In this document: piece by piece, positions 8,657 through 18,639 of the stretch
Position numbering within the stretch: position 1 is the stretch's first letter
How the letters are laid out: each line of letters starts with the position of its first letter
From: Gemmatimonadota bacterium
Lineage (GTDB): Bacteria; Gemmatimonadota; Gemmatimonadetes; Longimicrobiales; Gaopeijiaceae
DNA length: 64,000 nucleotides
Direction: 5' to 3'
NCBI GenBank assembly: GCA_022826005.1
Contig: JAJDVT010000141.1
Coordinates: 124,001 to 188,000, forward strand
Program-made: the position numbers and the translations under genes
The notes under the pieces: model-generated
The model's input: only the letters and a program-made list of their open reading frames with translations
The model's database searches: none
What the model was told of the DNA's origin: nothing

Positions 8657-11091
8657 AGGTGTCCTTCCGCTGGCTGTGCGACGTGGCGCCGGGGATCGAA
8701 CTGACCCCGGAAGAGGCCATGGCCCGGCTGGCACTCCGGGGCGCGCCCGTCGAGGAGGCCGAGGACCTGTCCGCCGGGCTGGAGGATGTCGTCATCGGCC
8801 GCGTGCTGGAGGCCCGCCCGCACCCGAACGCCGACCGGCTGACGCTCTGCCGGGTAGAGGGGGCGGAGGGGGAGGTTCCGGTCGTGTGCGGGGCCCCGGA
8901 TGTGCGCGAGGGGGCCTTCTACCCATTCGCGCCGGTGGGGGCGGTCCTTCCGGGAGGTTTTCGGATCGGGAAGCGGAAGATCCGGGGCGAATACAGCCAG
9001 GGGATGCTTTGTTCGGAGAGCGAACTAAGTCTCGGGGAGGACCACGCCGGGATCATGCTTCTGGACGGCGAGTACGAGGTGGGCGCTGCCTTTGCGGAGG
9101 CCATCGGGCTGAAGGACTGGCGCTTCGACGTCGAAGTGACCCCCAACCGCGGAGACCTGCTGTCGCATGTGGGGATCGCGCGGGAGCTGCACCCGGAAGG
9201 CCACGCGGGGATCGTGCTGCCGGACTTCCCGGGTGGGGACGGAACCGCCGCGGCGGCGGCGTTGGTGACCGGCGTCGTCCGCGGGAGCGCAGAGAGCCGT
9301 TCGGCCGGGGCGCGCATCGCGATCGAGGACCCTGATCTCTGCCAGCGGTACCTCGGCGCGGTCATACGGGGAGTCTCGGTGGGGCCCTCGCCCCGCTGGC
9401 TGGCGAAGCGTCTGCGGGCTGCGGGCGCGCGTCCGATCAACAACGTCGTGGACGCCACCAACTACGTCATGCTGGAGCTCGGGCAACCGCTGCACGCCTT
9501 CGACCTGGACCGGCTGCAGGACGCCACCATCGTGGTGGGCCGGGCCCGTCCCGGCGAATCCCTGGTGACGCTGGACGGGGAGACACGGCCGGTCACCCCC
9601 GAGATGCTGATGATCCGCGATGCACACCGGCCGGTGGCGATCGCCGGGGTGATGGGGGGACGGGACTCGGAGGTCTCCGGGGGGACCGCGGACATCCTGC
9701 TCGAGTGCGCGCTCTTCGAACCGAAGCAGGTGCGCGCGACGAGACGCGCCCTGGGGATGTCCACCGACGCGAGCTACCGCTTCGAGCGCGGGGTCGACCC
9801 GGCTGCGATGGAGACCGCGGTGCGGAGGGCCGCGGCGCTGATCCTGGCGACTGCCGGCGGCAGGCTGGACGGGGAGATCATCGATACATGCCCCGAGCCC
9901 TGGGAGGCGCCCCGGGTCACGCTCCGCCCCTCCCGGGTGGCGCACCTGCTCGGCGTGGACTTCACCGCCGGCGAGATCGCCGGGCTGCTTGCCCCGCTCG
10001 GGTACACGCTCGCGGGGCGCGTCGGCGACGCCCTCGAATTCCTGGTCCCGGGACACCGCAGCCAGGACACGTTGCGCGAAGTCGACCTAATCGAGGAGGT
10101 GGCGCGCACTCACGGCTACGACGCCTTCCCGCAGGAGCTCTCCCCCTTCCGTCCCGGCACGGTGCCGGACCACCCTCTCTTCCAGCTGGAGGACCGGCTG
10201 CGCGCCCTGCTCGTCGCCGACGGGATCAGCGAGGCTCAGACCCCGGCGCTGGGGCCGGCGAGCGACGGAGACGTGGAGCTGCTGAACCCGATGTCCGCCG
10301 AGGAGAGCCGGCTGCGCCGCGACCGGCTGCCGGGGCTGCTCCGCCACGTGGAGCGGAACATGGCGCGGGGCGTTCGCGACGTGCGCCTCTTCGAGCTCGG
10401 CACAGCCTTCGCGCCGGTCCCGGACGCCGCGCCGGCCGAATCGGCGCGGGTGGCCGCCGTGCTGACCGGGCGGCGCGCGCCGCTGCAGTGGTCGGCCGGG
10501 GGGGAGCCGTTCGACGTGTACGACATCGCGCGGGTGCTGGAGCTGGTCGGGGCGGAGGCGTTCCCGGGGGCACGGTTGGAGGTGTGGGAGGGGGGCGATG
10601 GCTTGCCGCAGGGGGTGGCGGCGCTGTTCGCGCCGGGAAGGGCGTACGTGCTGCGCGCGGCGGAGGGGGGGGTCGTGGGGTGGGGGGGTGAGGTGGCCGC
10701 CGGCGCGGTGGACGTGCCGCCGTGGGCGGGGGCGGTGGTGGGGGGGGAGGTGCTGCTTCCGGATCTTCCCGCGCCGAAGCCCGCAGTGACGGCGAGCGAG
10801 CTGCCCGGGCATCCCGCGTCGCAGCGCGATGTGGCCTTTCTCCTCCCGGCCGGGACCCGGGCCGGGGATGTGCTGAGGTCTTGCCGGGCGGGGGGCGGAC
10901 CCCTCCTCGAGGGGGTGGAAGCCTTCGACCTCTACGTGGGGGACGATCTTCCTCCCGGCGCGCGCTCCCTGGCCGTGCGCTTGCGTTTCCGCGCCCGGGG
11001 ACGGACCCTGACGGACAGAGAGGTCGACAAGGCCTGCCGCCGCGTGCTCAGGAAGGTGAAGGAGGTGACCGGTGTCGAACCGAGAAGCTGA
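8653..11091 (+). CDS. pheT: Phenylalanine--tRNA ligase beta subunit
   Basis: 812 residues with the full bacterial beta-subunit layout: an N-terminal core, an OB-fold tRNA-binding (EMAP-like) domain at about 40-150 containing H-P-N-A-D-R-L and S-Q-G-M-L-C-S-E-S-E-L, B3/B4 editing domain (about 210-390, with I-N-N-V-V-D-A-T-N-Y-V), B5 domain (about 400-470), the inactive catalytic-like domain, and a ferredoxin-fold anticodon-binding domain at the end. The region around 560-640 is unusually Gly/Val/Ala rich with long G runs in the DNA, a loose linker. The start overlaps pheS by four bases. Confidence 0.96.
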   Translation: MKVSFRWLCDVAPGIELTPEEAMARLALRGAPVEEAEDLSAGLEDVVIGRVLEARPHPNADRLTLCRVEGAEGEVPVVCGAPDVREGAFYPFAPVGAVLPGGFRIGKRKIRGEYSQGMLCSESELSLGEDHAGIMLLDGEYEVGAAFAEAIGLKDWRFDVEVTPNRGDLLSHVGIARELHPEGHAGIVLPDFPGGDGTAAAAALVTGVVRGSAESRSAGARIAIEDPDLCQRYLGAVIRGVSVGPSPRWLAKRLRAAGARPINNVVDATNYVMLELGQPLHAFDLDRLQDATIVVGRARPGESLVTLDGETRPVTPEMLMIRDAHRPVAIAGVMGGRDSEVSGGTADILLECALFEPKQVRATRRALGMSTDASYRFERGVDPAAMETAVRRAAALILATAGGRLDGEIIDTCPEPWEAPRVTLRPSRVAHLLGVDFTAGEIAGLLAPLGYTLAGRVGDALEFLVPGHRSQDTLREVDLIEEVARTHGYDAFPQELSPFRPGTVPDHPLFQLEDRLRALLVADGISEAQTPALGPASDGDVELLNPMSAEESRLRRDRLPGLLRHVERNMARGVRDVRLFELGTAFAPVPDAAPAESARVAAVLTGRRAPLQWSAGGEPFDVYDIARVLELVGAEAFPGARLEVWEGGDGLPQGVAALFAPGRAYVLRAAEGGVVGWGGEVAAGAVDVPPWAGAVVGGEVLLPDLPAPKPAVTASELPGHPASQRDVAFLLPAGTRAGDVLRSCRAGGGPLLEGVEAFDLYVGDDLPPGARSLAVRLRFRARGRTLTDREVDKACRRVLRKVKEVTGVEPRS

Positions 11092-11383
11092 CGGCGCGGT
11101 CGCCGGAAACAGGGCACTGGACCGGCTGGAGGAGGCCGTGGAGCGGGCGCTCAAGGAGCTGCGGGCGGCCCGGGACGCGGCGAATGAGGCCGAGGTCAAG
11201 GCAAAACGCAGCGAGCAGCTCATGCGCCAGCTCGTGGACGGCCGGCAGGACCCCGCCGCGTTGGCGGAGCGGGTTGCGCAGCTGGAGGCGGAGAACGAAG
11301 ATCTTCGCGACCGGATCGGCCGGGGCCGCGAGGCGGTGGACCGGATTCTGGCCAGCATCCGCTTCCTGGAGGACAGGCGATGA
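11072..11383 (+). CDS. Small coiled-coil protein before ZapA (ZapB-like candidate)
   Basis: 103 residues, almost entirely predicted helix with heptad-like Leu/Ala spacing from about residue 15 to 100 (A-L-D-R-L-E-E-A-V-E-R-A-L, then E-R-V-A-Q-L-E-A-E-N-E-D-L-R). The GTG start at 11072 has GGAGG at 11061-11065 and lies inside the end of pheT; the stop overlaps the zapA start (ATGA). Tight coupling with zapA suggests a division-ring partner such as ZapB, but the similarity visible is only coiled-coil character, so the name is a hypothesis. Confidence 0.7.
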   Translation: MSNREADGAVAGNRALDRLEEAVERALKELRAARDAANEAEVKAKRSEQLMRQLVDGRQDPAALAERVAQLEAENEDLRDRIGRGREAVDRILASIRFLEDRR

Positions 11384-11661
11384 GCGAGGAAGGGGCCGAG
11401 GGCTACACGACGATCACCGTGGAGCTGGCGGGTGAACACTACACCCTGCGCACCGACGCCGACGAGGCGTACACCCGCCGCTGCGCCGCGCTGGTGGACG
11501 CGCGCATGAAGGAGATCGGAGTTGATCCCGGGCCCTTCGCCAAGAAGGCCGCCATCATGGCCGCGTTCTCCCTCGCCGATGAACTGCTCAGACAGGAGGC
11601 CGCTGTCCAGACCCGGTCGCGCGCGCTGATCGAACGCATCGAGGCCGCCATCGGGGACTGA
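11380..11661 (+). CDS. zapA: Cell division protein ZapA
   Basis: 93 residues that bind and bundle FtsZ filaments at midcell. Typical segments are I-T-V-E-L-A-G-E-H-Y-T-L-R-T (the beta-hairpin dimer region), A-L-V-D-A-R-M-K-E-I and A-A-I-M-A-A-F-S-L-A-D-E-L-L, followed by a helical tail. It is the last gene of the infC-pheT-zapA transcription unit; a new functional unit (sulfite oxidation) starts 24 bases later. Confidence 0.9.
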   Translation: MSEEGAEGYTTITVELAGEHYTLRTDADEAYTRRCAALVDARMKEIGVDPGPFAKKAAIMAAFSLADELLRQEAAVQTRSRALIERIEAAIGD

Positions 11662-11685
11662 TTCCCAGCGAGAGGAGCAAACGAC

Positions 11686-12954
11686 ATGCCGACAGCGGAC
11701 CGCAACGGACTGTCGCGGCGGGCGTGGCTGGCGGCGGCTACCGGGGCCGCTGCCACCGGCCTGGCGATGACCCGCCTGGATGCCCTGAAGGCCGCTCCCC
11801 TCCAGGATCCTCCGGGCCAGCTCCCCGATCCCACCAAAGTGCCGGGCCGCTTCGTCTCCGAGGTCGGCCGGCGGGCCACCGGCGAACAGCCCCGCCGGCT
11901 CGTACGCACCCTGGCCCTGTCCAGCTCATCGCGAACCCCGATCCACGAGCTCCAGGGGACGATCACACCCTCCGACCTGCACTTCGAGTGGCATCACGCC
12001 GGGGTTCCGGAGATCGTGGCGGAGGAACACGAGCTGCTCGTGCATGGGATGGTGGACCGGCCGATGGTCTTCCGCATGGCCGACCTGAGGCGCTATCCGC
12101 AGGTCTCGCGCATCTGCTTCATCGAATGTTCCGGGAACGGCGGCGGCGCCTACAGCCGGTCGCGCATGCCCACGACGATCACCGCCCAGCAACTCGACGG
12201 GCTCCTCAGCACCAGCGAGTGGACCGGTGTCATGCTGTCGACCATCCTGCGCGAGGTCGGGGTGAAGCCGGGCGCGAGCTGGATCCTGGCCGAGGGCCGC
12301 GACGCTGCCGTGATGGCCCGCAGCGTCCCGCTCGACAAGGCCATGGACGACGCGATGCTCGCGTACGGCCAGAACGGCGAGGCGATCCGCCCCGAACAGG
12401 GCTACCCGGTGCGGCTGCTCCTGCCCGGCTGGGAGGGCAACGCGATGGTGAAGTGGCTGCGCCGCATCGAGGTCGGCGACCGTCCCACGATGACCCGCGA
12501 CGAGACGTCCCGCTACACCGATCCCCTCAAGGACGGCACCGCGCGCCAGTTCAGCTTCGTCATGGACGCCAAGTCGGTCATCACCTTCCCGTCGTACCCC
12601 TACGTTCTCCCGGAACGGGGCTGGTGGGAGATCGAGGGGCTGGCCTGGACGGGCAGGGGACGCATCACGCGGGTCGAGGTCAGCACCGACGGGGGGCGTT
12701 CCTGGACCGACGCCGCGCTCCAGCAGCCGGTACTGCCGAAGTCCACCGTGCGCTTCCGCCACCTCTGGAACTGGAACGGACGCGAGACGGTCATCCTGAG
12801 CCGCGCGACCGATGAAACGGGATACGTGCAGCCGACCGTGCAGCAGCTCTGGGACGCCCGCGGCGAGCGCACGTCGTACCATCACAACCACCAGCGCGCG
12901 TGGAGGGTGGCGGCTGACGGCGCGGTGACCTTCGGGCTGGGAGACCTGCTGTGA
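11686..12954 (+). CDS. Tat-exported sulfite oxidase-type molybdoenzyme (SoxC/SorA family)
   Basis: Molybdopterin enzyme of the sulfite oxidase family, expected to oxidise sulfite or a Sox intermediate in the periplasm and pass electrons to cytochrome c. The 422 residues begin with a twin-arginine signal (S-R-R-A-W-L at 10-15, then a hydrophobic A/G-rich stretch). The conserved molybdenum-ligand cysteine is in F-I-E-C-S-G-N-G (Cys148). A dimerisation domain with W-W-E-I-E-G-L-A-W-T-G-R-G and V-E-V-S-T-D-G-G-R-S-W follows. Ribosome-binding site GAGAGGAG lies before 11686. The stop codon overlaps the start of a cytochrome c gene (GTGA), which supplies the electron acceptor. SoxC versus SorA cannot be decided here; no other sox genes are present. 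Confidence 0.88.
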   Translation: MPTADRNGLSRRAWLAAATGAAATGLAMTRLDALKAAPLQDPPGQLPDPTKVPGRFVSEVGRRATGEQPRRLVRTLALSSSSRTPIHELQGTITPSDLHFEWHHAGVPEIVAEEHELLVHGMVDRPMVFRMADLRRYPQVSRICFIECSGNGGGAYSRSRMPTTITAQQLDGLLSTSEWTGVMLSTILREVGVKPGASWILAEGRDAAVMARSVPLDKAMDDAMLAYGQNGEAIRPEQGYPVRLLLPGWEGNAMVKWLRRIEVGDRPTMTRDETSRYTDPLKDGTARQFSFVMDAKSVITFPSYPYVLPERGWWEIEGLAWTGRGRITRVEVSTDGGRSWTDAALQQPVLPKSTVRFRHLWNWNGRETVILSRATDETGYVQPTVQQLWDARGERTSYHHNHQRAWRVAADGAVTFGLGDLL

Positions 12955-13610
12955 AACGGCAGCTCCCGTGCCTGGCGGCGCCTCGCCGCCCTCGGTGCGA
13001 CGCGGGGATTATCCACAGTCTGCTCGTCGCGCTGGCTGCCGGCGCGTGCGCGTCCGAGCCGCCGCCGGCCGACTCCGAGCGACCCGCGCGGACATCGGAA
13101 CTGTCGACTGACGCCCCCGGGCTGCCCGGCCACGCCCCGGAACGCTTCGGCTTCGGCGCTGATGCGTCTCCCGAGCGGGTGGCTCTCTGGGACATCGACA
13201 TCAAGCCCGACGGCGAGGGGCTGCCGCCCGGAAGCGGTTCGGTCGCCGACGGGCGGCGGGTCTACGAGGTCTCCTGTCTCCAGTGCCACGGTCCCACCGG
13301 CACCGAGGGGCCGAACGACCGCCTGGTGAGCGCCGACGAGTGGGAGCAGTGGCCTCCCGGCCGGGCCGTGGGCATGTACTGGCCCTACGCCACGACGCTC
13401 TTCGACTACACGCGCCGGTCGATGCCCCAGACGACCCCGGGCACGCTTTCCGACGACGATGTCTACGCGGTCGTCGCCTACGTGCTCCACCTCAACGGCC
13501 TGGTTCCGGCGGACGCCGTCCTGGATGCCGCCACTCTCGCCGCGATCGAAATGCCGGCGCGGGAGCGCTTCGTGCCCGACAACAGGACGGGGGGACCCGT
13601 AGTGCGCTAG
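12951..13610 (+). CDS. Cytochrome c lipoprotein, partner of the sulfite oxidase
   Basis: 219 residues with one haem c site C-L-Q-C-H (Cys109, Cys112, His113) and a later Met in S-M-P-Q that can be the sixth ligand. It should carry electrons from the molybdoenzyme encoded directly upstream, with which it shares four bases. Residues 20-33 are hydrophobic and end in L-A-A-G-A-C, a plausible lipobox with Cys33 as lipidation site. Residues 5-23 are encoded by a copy of a dispersed repeat (12966-13018), so the N-terminal region of the signal sequence looks newly acquired or rebuilt. Confidence 0.85.
   Translation: MKRQLPCLAAPRRPRCDAGIIHSLLVALAAGACASEPPPADSERPARTSELSTDAPGLPGHAPERFGFGADASPERVALWDIDIKPDGEGLPPGSGSVADGRRVYEVSCLQCHGPTGTEGPNDRLVSADEWEQWPPGRAVGMYWPYATTLFDYTRRSMPQTTPGTLSDDDVYAVVAYVLHLNGLVPADAVLDAATLAAIEMPARERFVPDNRTGGPVVR
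12966..13018 (+). repeat. Dispersed element, right-end fragment inside a coding region
   Basis: About 53 bases match the right end of the element at 34186-34424; the terminal GCGGGGATTATCCAC is identical in both, and the preceding GGCGCCTCGCC and CTCGGTGC blocks are shared. It is read in frame as the n-region of a cytochrome c signal peptide. Confidence 0.75.
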
Positions 13611-13635
13611 TGGAGGGGCCCCTCCCGCCGCTCGC

Positions 13636-13677
13636 TTGCGCACCTCCGGGACCGCAACCTATTGTAACTCCACAATA
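13636..13677 (+). promoter_or_regulatory. Possible rny promoter with inverted repeat at -10
   Basis: TTGCGC at 13636-13641 and TATTGT at 13660-13665 are spaced by 18 bases. The -10 is one arm of an inverted repeat, TATTGT (13660-13665) and ACAATA (13672-13677) with a six-base spacer. It could be a promoter with an overlapping operator; no regulator is known for it. Confidence 0.35.
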
Positions 13678-13762
13678 AGGAACGCCTGGCCGGGGGTCCC
13701 TGGCCGGGGTTCGCGCGCAGAATCGTACGGCCGGATGAAGCGTCCGGTCTTGGAGAGAATAC

Positions 13763-15328
13763 ATGGATCCGCTGGGTATTGCCCTGGCGGTGAGCGTGGC
13801 CGTGGGGGTCGCGGCATACCTCCTGGGCAGGGGCCGGGAGCGGGCGCGGCAGCGGAGGGAGACGGAAGAAGCCCGGGACGAAGCGTCACGCATCCGCAAC
13901 AGGGCAGAGGGGGAGGCCGAGAACCTTCGCCGCGCCGCCGAGCTCCAGGCCAAGGAGAAGGTCTTCCGGCTGAGGGAGACCTGGGAGAAGGAAGAAGGGC
14001 GGCGCAGGGAAGAGGTCCGGCGCGGCGAGCGGCGGCTCGCGCAGCGTTCAGAAAGCACTGATCGCAAGGCGGACCAGCTGGATCGCCGCCACGACGCCCT
14101 GGAAGCTCGTGCGGGGCATTTGCAGGCTGCCGAAGAGGCTGTCGTCCGCCGGCGAGAGGAAGCCGACCGGGTTGTGGCGGAGGTGCGCGGGCGCCTGGAA
14201 TCCATGGCGGGGATCACGTCGGAGGAGGCCAAGGCCGAACTGATCGCGGGCCTCGAGGACGAGGCGCGCGCCGAGGCCGCCAACACCGGGCGCGAGATCA
14301 GGGAGGAGGCGCAGCGTACCGCCGAACGCGAGGCCAAGCGGGTGATTGCCATGGCGGTCCAGCGCATGGCCGCCGACGAGACCGCGCAGCTCACGGTCTC
14401 GGTGGTCCAGCTCCCCTCCGACGAGATGAAGGGCAGAATCATCGGCCGCGAGGGCCGGAACATCCGCGCCTTCGAGCAGGTGACCGGGATCGACGTGATC
14501 ATCGACGACACCCCGGAGGCGGTCGTGCTCTCCGGCTACAATCCGGTCCGCCGCGAGGTCGCCCGCCTTGCCCTGGCACGGCTGATCGAGGACGGCCGGA
14601 TCCACCCCGGGCGGATCGAGGAGGTGGTCGCGGCCAGCGAGAAGGACGTCGAGAAGGAGATGCGCGAAGCCGCGGAGGAGGTACTCTACGCGCTGGGCAT
14701 ACACAACGTGCACGCCGAGATCGTGAAGGTCCTGGGCGCGCTCAAGTTCCGCACCTCCTTCGGCCAGAACCAGCTCGGGCACGCCCGCGAGGTGGCGGTG
14801 CTGGCGGGGAATATGGCCGCCGAGATGGGGCTGGACGTGAAGATGGCGCGGCGGGCCGGCCTGCTGCACGACGTAGGCAAGGGGCTGACCCACGAGCAGG
14901 AGCTGACTCACGTCGAGCTGGGCCACCGGCTGTGCAAGCGCTACAAGGAGCCCGACGTCGTGCTCAACGCCATTCGCGCCCACCACGACGAGGAACCCCA
15001 CCGGTATGTGGAGGCGTGGCTGGTGACGGCGGCCGACGCGATCAGCGGATCCCGGCCGGGCGCGCGCCGGGAGATGTTCGAGGGATATGTGAAGCGGCTC
15101 GAGAAGCTCGAGGAGATTGCCACCGAGCATCCGGGGGTCGTTCGCTGCTTCGCCATTCAGGCCGGGCGCGAACTCCGCGTGATGGTCGAGCCGGATCGCG
15201 TCTCCGACGAGGACATGGCCCGGATCTCGGAGGCCGTTGCCAGGAAGATCGAGGGCGAACTGCAGTACCCCGGCCAGATCAAGGTCGTCGTCATTCGCGA
15301 AACACGGGCCGTCGACTTTGCCCGCTGA
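13763..15328 (+). CDS. rny: Ribonuclease Y
   Basis: Membrane-anchored endoribonuclease that starts decay of many mRNAs. 521 residues: an N-terminal transmembrane helix (about 4-22), a long charged coiled coil (about 25-200), a KH RNA-binding domain with [11 protein letters not shown], and an HD phosphohydrolase domain with L-L-H-D-V-G-K-G and A-H-H-D-E-E-P supplying metal ligands. Length and order match the family. The neighbours downstream (folD, xseA, xseB, ispA, nadK, recN) run on the same strand with overlaps. Confidence 0.97.
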   Translation: MDPLGIALAVSVAVGVAAYLLGRGRERARQRRETEEARDEASRIRNRAEGEAENLRRAAELQAKEKVFRLRETWEKEEGRRREEVRRGERRLAQRSESTDRKADQLDRRHDALEARAGHLQAAEEAVVRRREEADRVVAEVRGRLESMAGITSEEAKAELIAGLEDEARAEAANTGREIREEAQRTAEREAKRVIAMAVQRMAADETAQLTVSVVQLPSDEMKGRIIGREGRNIRAFEQVTGIDVIIDDTPEAVVLSGYNPVRREVARLALARLIEDGRIHPGRIEEVVAASEKDVEKEMREAAEEVLYALGIHNVHAEIVKVLGALKFRTSFGQNQLGHAREVAVLAGNMAAEMGLDVKMARRAGLLHDVGKGLTHEQELTHVELGHRLCKRYKEPDVVLNAIRAHHDEEPHRYVEAWLVTAADAISGSRPGARREMFEGYVKRLEKLEEIATEHPGVVRCFAIQAGRELRVMVEPDRVSDEDMARISEAVARKIEGELQYPGQIKVVVIRETRAVDFAR

Positions 15329-15362
15329 CCCCATACCGACTCAACACGGCACAGGAGACTCC

Positions 15363-16256
15363 ATGCCGGCAGCAATCATCTCGGGAACGGAAATCGCCCG
15401 GACGATCCGGGACGAACTCAATGGGCAGGTGGCATCCCTGGCGAAGGAGGGGCTGGTGCCGGGGCTCGCGACGGTACTGGTGGGCGAGGATCCGGCGAGC
15501 AGGCTCTACGTCGGGATGAAGCAGCGGGCCGCCGCGGAGGCCGGGATCCATTCCCGCTCGGAAAACCTTCACGCCACGACCTCGGAAGCCGACCTCCTCG
15601 CGCTCATCGACGCACTCAACGCCGATCCGGCCATTCACGGGATCCTGGTGCAGCTTCCGCTGCCGCGCCACATCGACGACGCGAAGGTGCTGCTGGCGAT
15701 CGACCCCGACAAGGATGTGGACGGCTTCCATCCGGTGAACGTGGGCCGCCTGGCCACCGGCGATCCGGATGTGCTGGCGCCGTGCACCCCGCGCGGCGTG
15801 ATCGAGATGCTGCTGAGGAGCGGCGCCGACCCGTCGGGCAAGCACGCGGTCATCGTGGGCCGGTCGAACATCGTCGGGAAGCCGATGGCGCTCCTGCTGC
15901 TGCGCAAGGCCGCGGGCGGCAACGCCACAGTCACCGTGGCCCACAGCCGCACCGCCGACCTGGGCGAGCTGACCCGCACCGCCGACATCCTGATCGTTGC
16001 GGTGGGGTGGCCCAACACCATCACCGCCGACATGGTCAAGCCGGGCGCCACCGTAATCGACGTGGGCACCAACCGCGTCGACGATGCCGGTCACCCGCGC
16101 GGCTACCGGGTAGTGGGCGACGCGGACTTTGCAGGGGTGCGGGAGGTCGCGGGTGCGATCACGCCCGTGCCGGGAGGCGTGGGCCCGATGACCATCGCCA
16201 TGCTCCTCACCAACACGGTCGAGGCGGCGATCCGGCTGCGGAAGGCCGAACGGTGA
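15363..16256 (+). CDS. folD: Bifunctional methylenetetrahydrofolate dehydrogenase/cyclohydrolase
   Basis: Interconverts methylene-, methenyl- and 10-formyl-tetrahydrofolate with NADP. 297 residues, with the signatures [11 protein letters not shown], the dinucleotide-binding G-R-S-N-I-V-G-K-P, and the closing [10 protein letters not shown]. The catalytic Lys lies in the Y-V-G-M-K-Q segment near residue 52. The stop codon overlaps the xseA start. Confidence 0.97.
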   Translation: MPAAIISGTEIARTIRDELNGQVASLAKEGLVPGLATVLVGEDPASRLYVGMKQRAAAEAGIHSRSENLHATTSEADLLALIDALNADPAIHGILVQLPLPRHIDDAKVLLAIDPDKDVDGFHPVNVGRLATGDPDVLAPCTPRGVIEMLLRSGADPSGKHAVIVGRSNIVGKPMALLLLRKAAGGNATVTVAHSRTADLGELTRTADILIVAVGWPNTITADMVKPGATVIDVGTNRVDDAGHPRGYRVVGDADFAGVREVAGAITPVPGGVGPMTIAMLLTNTVEAAIRLRKAER

Positions 16257-17470
16257 GCGAACGGGACGCCGGGTACGACGGCAACCTGGAGCTGTTCCAG
16301 GACCGCGAAGCTCCCGCGCCGCGGGTGTGGACCGTTCGCCAGGTGAACCGCGCCGTCCGTCTCCTGCTCGAGCAGACCCTCCCGCAGCTCTGGGTCACCG
16401 GGGAAGTCGCCAACTTCAGGCGGCACCGTTCCGGCCACTGCTATTTCACCCTCAAGGACCGCGCTGCCCAGCTCCGCTGCGTCATGTTCCGCCGCGAGGC
16501 CCGGACCCTGCCCACCGACCCGGAGGAGGGGATGACGCTGCGCCTCTTCGGCGGCCTGACGCTGTACGAGGCCCGTGGCAGCTATCAGTTCGTGGTCCAG
16601 CGGCTCGAGGCCGAGCAGGCCGAGGGGATGTGGAAGCTGGCGTTCGACCGGCTGCGCCGGAAGCTGGATGCCGAAGGGCTGACCGACCCGGCTCGCAAGC
16701 GCCCCCTTCCGGAGTTTCCCCGCACCGTGGGAGTGGTCACTTCGCCCGGGAGCGCGGCTCTGCGGGACATCATCGCGGTGACCGCGCGGCGTGCCCCCTG
16801 GCTTCACCTGCTGGTGCGCGGAACGGCGGTGCAGGGACGCGGGAGCGGAGCGGAGATCGCCGCCGCGATCACCACGCTGGCCGGGCGCGCCGTGGACCTT
16901 GTTGTCGTTGCTCGCGGGGGCGGCTCGATCGAGGACCTCTGGGGCTTCAACGAAGAGCCCGTCGCGCGCGCGGTCGCGGAGTGTCGGGTGCCGGTGGTCT
17001 CCGGCGTGGGACACGAGACGGACGTCACGATCTGCGACCTGGTGGCCGACCTCAGGGCCGCGACCCCTTCAGCCGCGGCCGAAGCGGTGGCGCCCGACCG
17101 CAAGGCTCTGGCGCGCCGGCTCGACGGTCTGCGGCAGCGCCTGGGGAAGACCCTGGCGGCGCAGTCGCGCACCCGCCGCTGGCGGCTGGATGCGGGGGCG
17201 TCCCGGCTGTCGGAGGCGGTGCACCGCCGAGTGCGCCGAGAGGCGGGACGGCTGGCCGCCGCGGCCGCGGCGATGGAAGCGCTCTCGCCGCTGTCGACGC
17301 TGGCCCGGGGCTACGCCGTGCCCCTCGATAGCGGCGGGCGGCTGCTGCGCACCACCGGCGACTTCAACCCTGCCCGTCGCTTCAGGCTGCGCGTGGTGGA
17401 CGGGAGCGTGCCCTGCGCGGTGGCGGGTGCGCCGGAACAGCAGCCGGGAGTGACCGGAATTGGACGCTGA
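16253..17470 (+). CDS. xseA: Exodeoxyribonuclease VII large subunit
   Basis: Catalytic subunit of ExoVII, which degrades single-stranded DNA in both directions. 405 residues from a GTG overlapping the folD stop. The N-terminal OB fold contains W-V-T-G-E-V-A-N-F and G-H-C-Y-F-T-L-K-D; the catalytic core has [21 protein letters not shown] and G-H-E-T-D-V-T-I, followed by a charged helical region. It overlaps xseB by 11 bases. Confidence 0.96.
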   Translation: MSERDAGYDGNLELFQDREAPAPRVWTVRQVNRAVRLLLEQTLPQLWVTGEVANFRRHRSGHCYFTLKDRAAQLRCVMFRREARTLPTDPEEGMTLRLFGGLTLYEARGSYQFVVQRLEAEQAEGMWKLAFDRLRRKLDAEGLTDPARKRPLPEFPRTVGVVTSPGSAALRDIIAVTARRAPWLHLLVRGTAVQGRGSGAEIAAAITTLAGRAVDLVVVARGGGSIEDLWGFNEEPVARAVAECRVPVVSGVGHETDVTICDLVADLRAATPSAAAEAVAPDRKALARRLDGLRQRLGKTLAAQSRTRRWRLDAGASRLSEAVHRRVRREAGRLAAAAAAMEALSPLSTLARGYAVPLDSGGRLLRTTGDFNPARRFRLRVVDGSVPCAVAGAPEQQPGVTGIGR

Positions 17471-17726
17471 TGCGCGGGGCGAACCGGGGCTGGACGAGCT
17501 CATTCACAGGATCGAGGAGATCGTGCGGCGGCTGGACTCCGACTCGCTGGGACTCGACGACGCCCTTGTCCTCTTCGAGGAGGGTGTGGGGCACCTGGGC
17601 CGTGCGCGGGAGATCCTCGCCCGGACCGAACTCAGGATCGAGGAGCTGATCGGGCCCGAGGGGGAAGCGGTCCGCGATCTCGGGCAACCGGGAAGCGCAG
17701 GCCGTGATGACGGGGACGATGCCTGA
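17460..17726 (+). CDS. xseB: Exodeoxyribonuclease VII small subunit
   Basis: 88-residue helical hairpin that decorates the XseA filament. Conserved L-D-E-L-I-H-R-I-E-E-I, L-D-S-D-S-L-G-L-D-D-A-L and F-E-E-G-V segments are clear. The start is a TTG at 17460 with GGAG at 17447-17450. The 3' end overlaps the next gene by 23 bases. Confidence 0.9.
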   Translation: MDADARGEPGLDELIHRIEEIVRRLDSDSLGLDDALVLFEEGVGHLGRAREILARTELRIEELIGPEGEAVRDLGQPGSAGRDDGDDA

Positions 17727-18639
17727 GGCTTCCTTCCGTTGCTTCCTCGCGGAGCGCGGGAAGGAGGTGGAGGCGGCACTGCGGCGCTGCGTCGCCGGGC
17801 TTGTGGCGCTCGTCCCGGATGGCGTGCGGGCTGCAGTGGAGGATGGCGCGCTCGGCGGCGGCAAGCGTCTGCGGCCGATTCTGCTGGTGACGGCCTGCGA
17901 GGAGTTGGGTGGCGAAGCGGGCGAAGCCGTGTACGACCTGTCGGCGTCGGTGGAGCTGATCCACGCCTATTCGCTCCTGCACGACGATCTGCCCTGCATG
18001 GACGACGCGCCGCTGCGCCGGGGCCGGCCGACCGCACACGTTGTCCACGGGGTGGGGGCCGCCACGGTCGCGGGTGCGGCGATGATTCCCTGGGCCGCGT
18101 CCTGGGCATTCGGCTCGGCGCAGCGGGCGGGGCGCAGCCGGGAGGAGGCTCGCCGCATCGCGCTGCACCTTCTCGAAGCGGCGGGCGCGGGCGGCATGAT
18201 CGGAGGACAGGCGGTGGACCTTCTCGCCGAAGGGGGGTCCCGGGCCGGGGCGGCGCCCCTGGACGAGGTGGAGCTGGAGCGGCTCCACGGGATGAAGACG
18301 GGGGCGCTGCTCGCCGCATCGCTGGAGATCGGCGCCATGGCGGCGGGCGGAGGGGACGCCGCGCTGACCGCAATGGGCCGGTTCGGACGCAGGGTGGGGC
18401 TGGCGTTCCAGGTCATGGACGATGTCCTCGACGCGACGGGTTCGGAGGAGGTCCTTGGAAAGCGCCCATCGGACAGCGAACATGGGAAGTCCACCTATGT
18501 TCAGCTTCTGGGCGTGGTGGGCGCGCGGAATCGGGCACGCGCGCTGGTTGCCCGCGCGACCGCGGCTCTGGATGCGGCCGGGCTGGCGGCGCCCCGCCTG
18601 AGGGAACTCGCCCGCTTCGTGATCGAGCGACGACGATGA
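17704..18639 (+). CDS. ispA: Polyprenyl synthetase, (2E,6E)-farnesyl diphosphate synthase type
   Basis: Condenses isopentenyl diphosphate with allylic diphosphates to make farnesyl diphosphate or a near relative. 311 residues with G-G-K-R-L-R-P near 52-58, the first Asp-rich motif D-D-L-P-C-M-D-D at 94-101 (four-residue spacing typical of bacterial short-chain enzymes), and a second D-D-V-L-D. Placement after xseB is the classic bacterial xseA-xseB-ispA order. Product length (C15 versus C20) is not settled by the sequence. An alternative ATG at 17719 would remove five residues. Confidence 0.9.
   Translation: MMTGTMPEASFRCFLAERGKEVEAALRRCVAGLVALVPDGVRAAVEDGALGGGKRLRPILLVTACEELGGEAGEAVYDLSASVELIHAYSLLHDDLPCMDDAPLRRGRPTAHVVHGVGAATVAGAAMIPWAASWAFGSAQRAGRSREEARRIALHLLEAAGAGGMIGGQAVDLLAEGGSRAGAAPLDEVELERLHGMKTGALLAASLEIGAMAAGGGDAALTAMGRFGRRVGLAFQVMDDVLDATGSEEVLGKRPSDSEHGKSTYVQLLGVVGARNRARALVARATAALDAAGLAAPRLRELARFVIERRR

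Noticed and set aside
13492-14511. 339-residue minus-strand frame opposite rny
   Set aside because: Ser/Arg-rich antisense shadow of the rny coiled-coil coding region.
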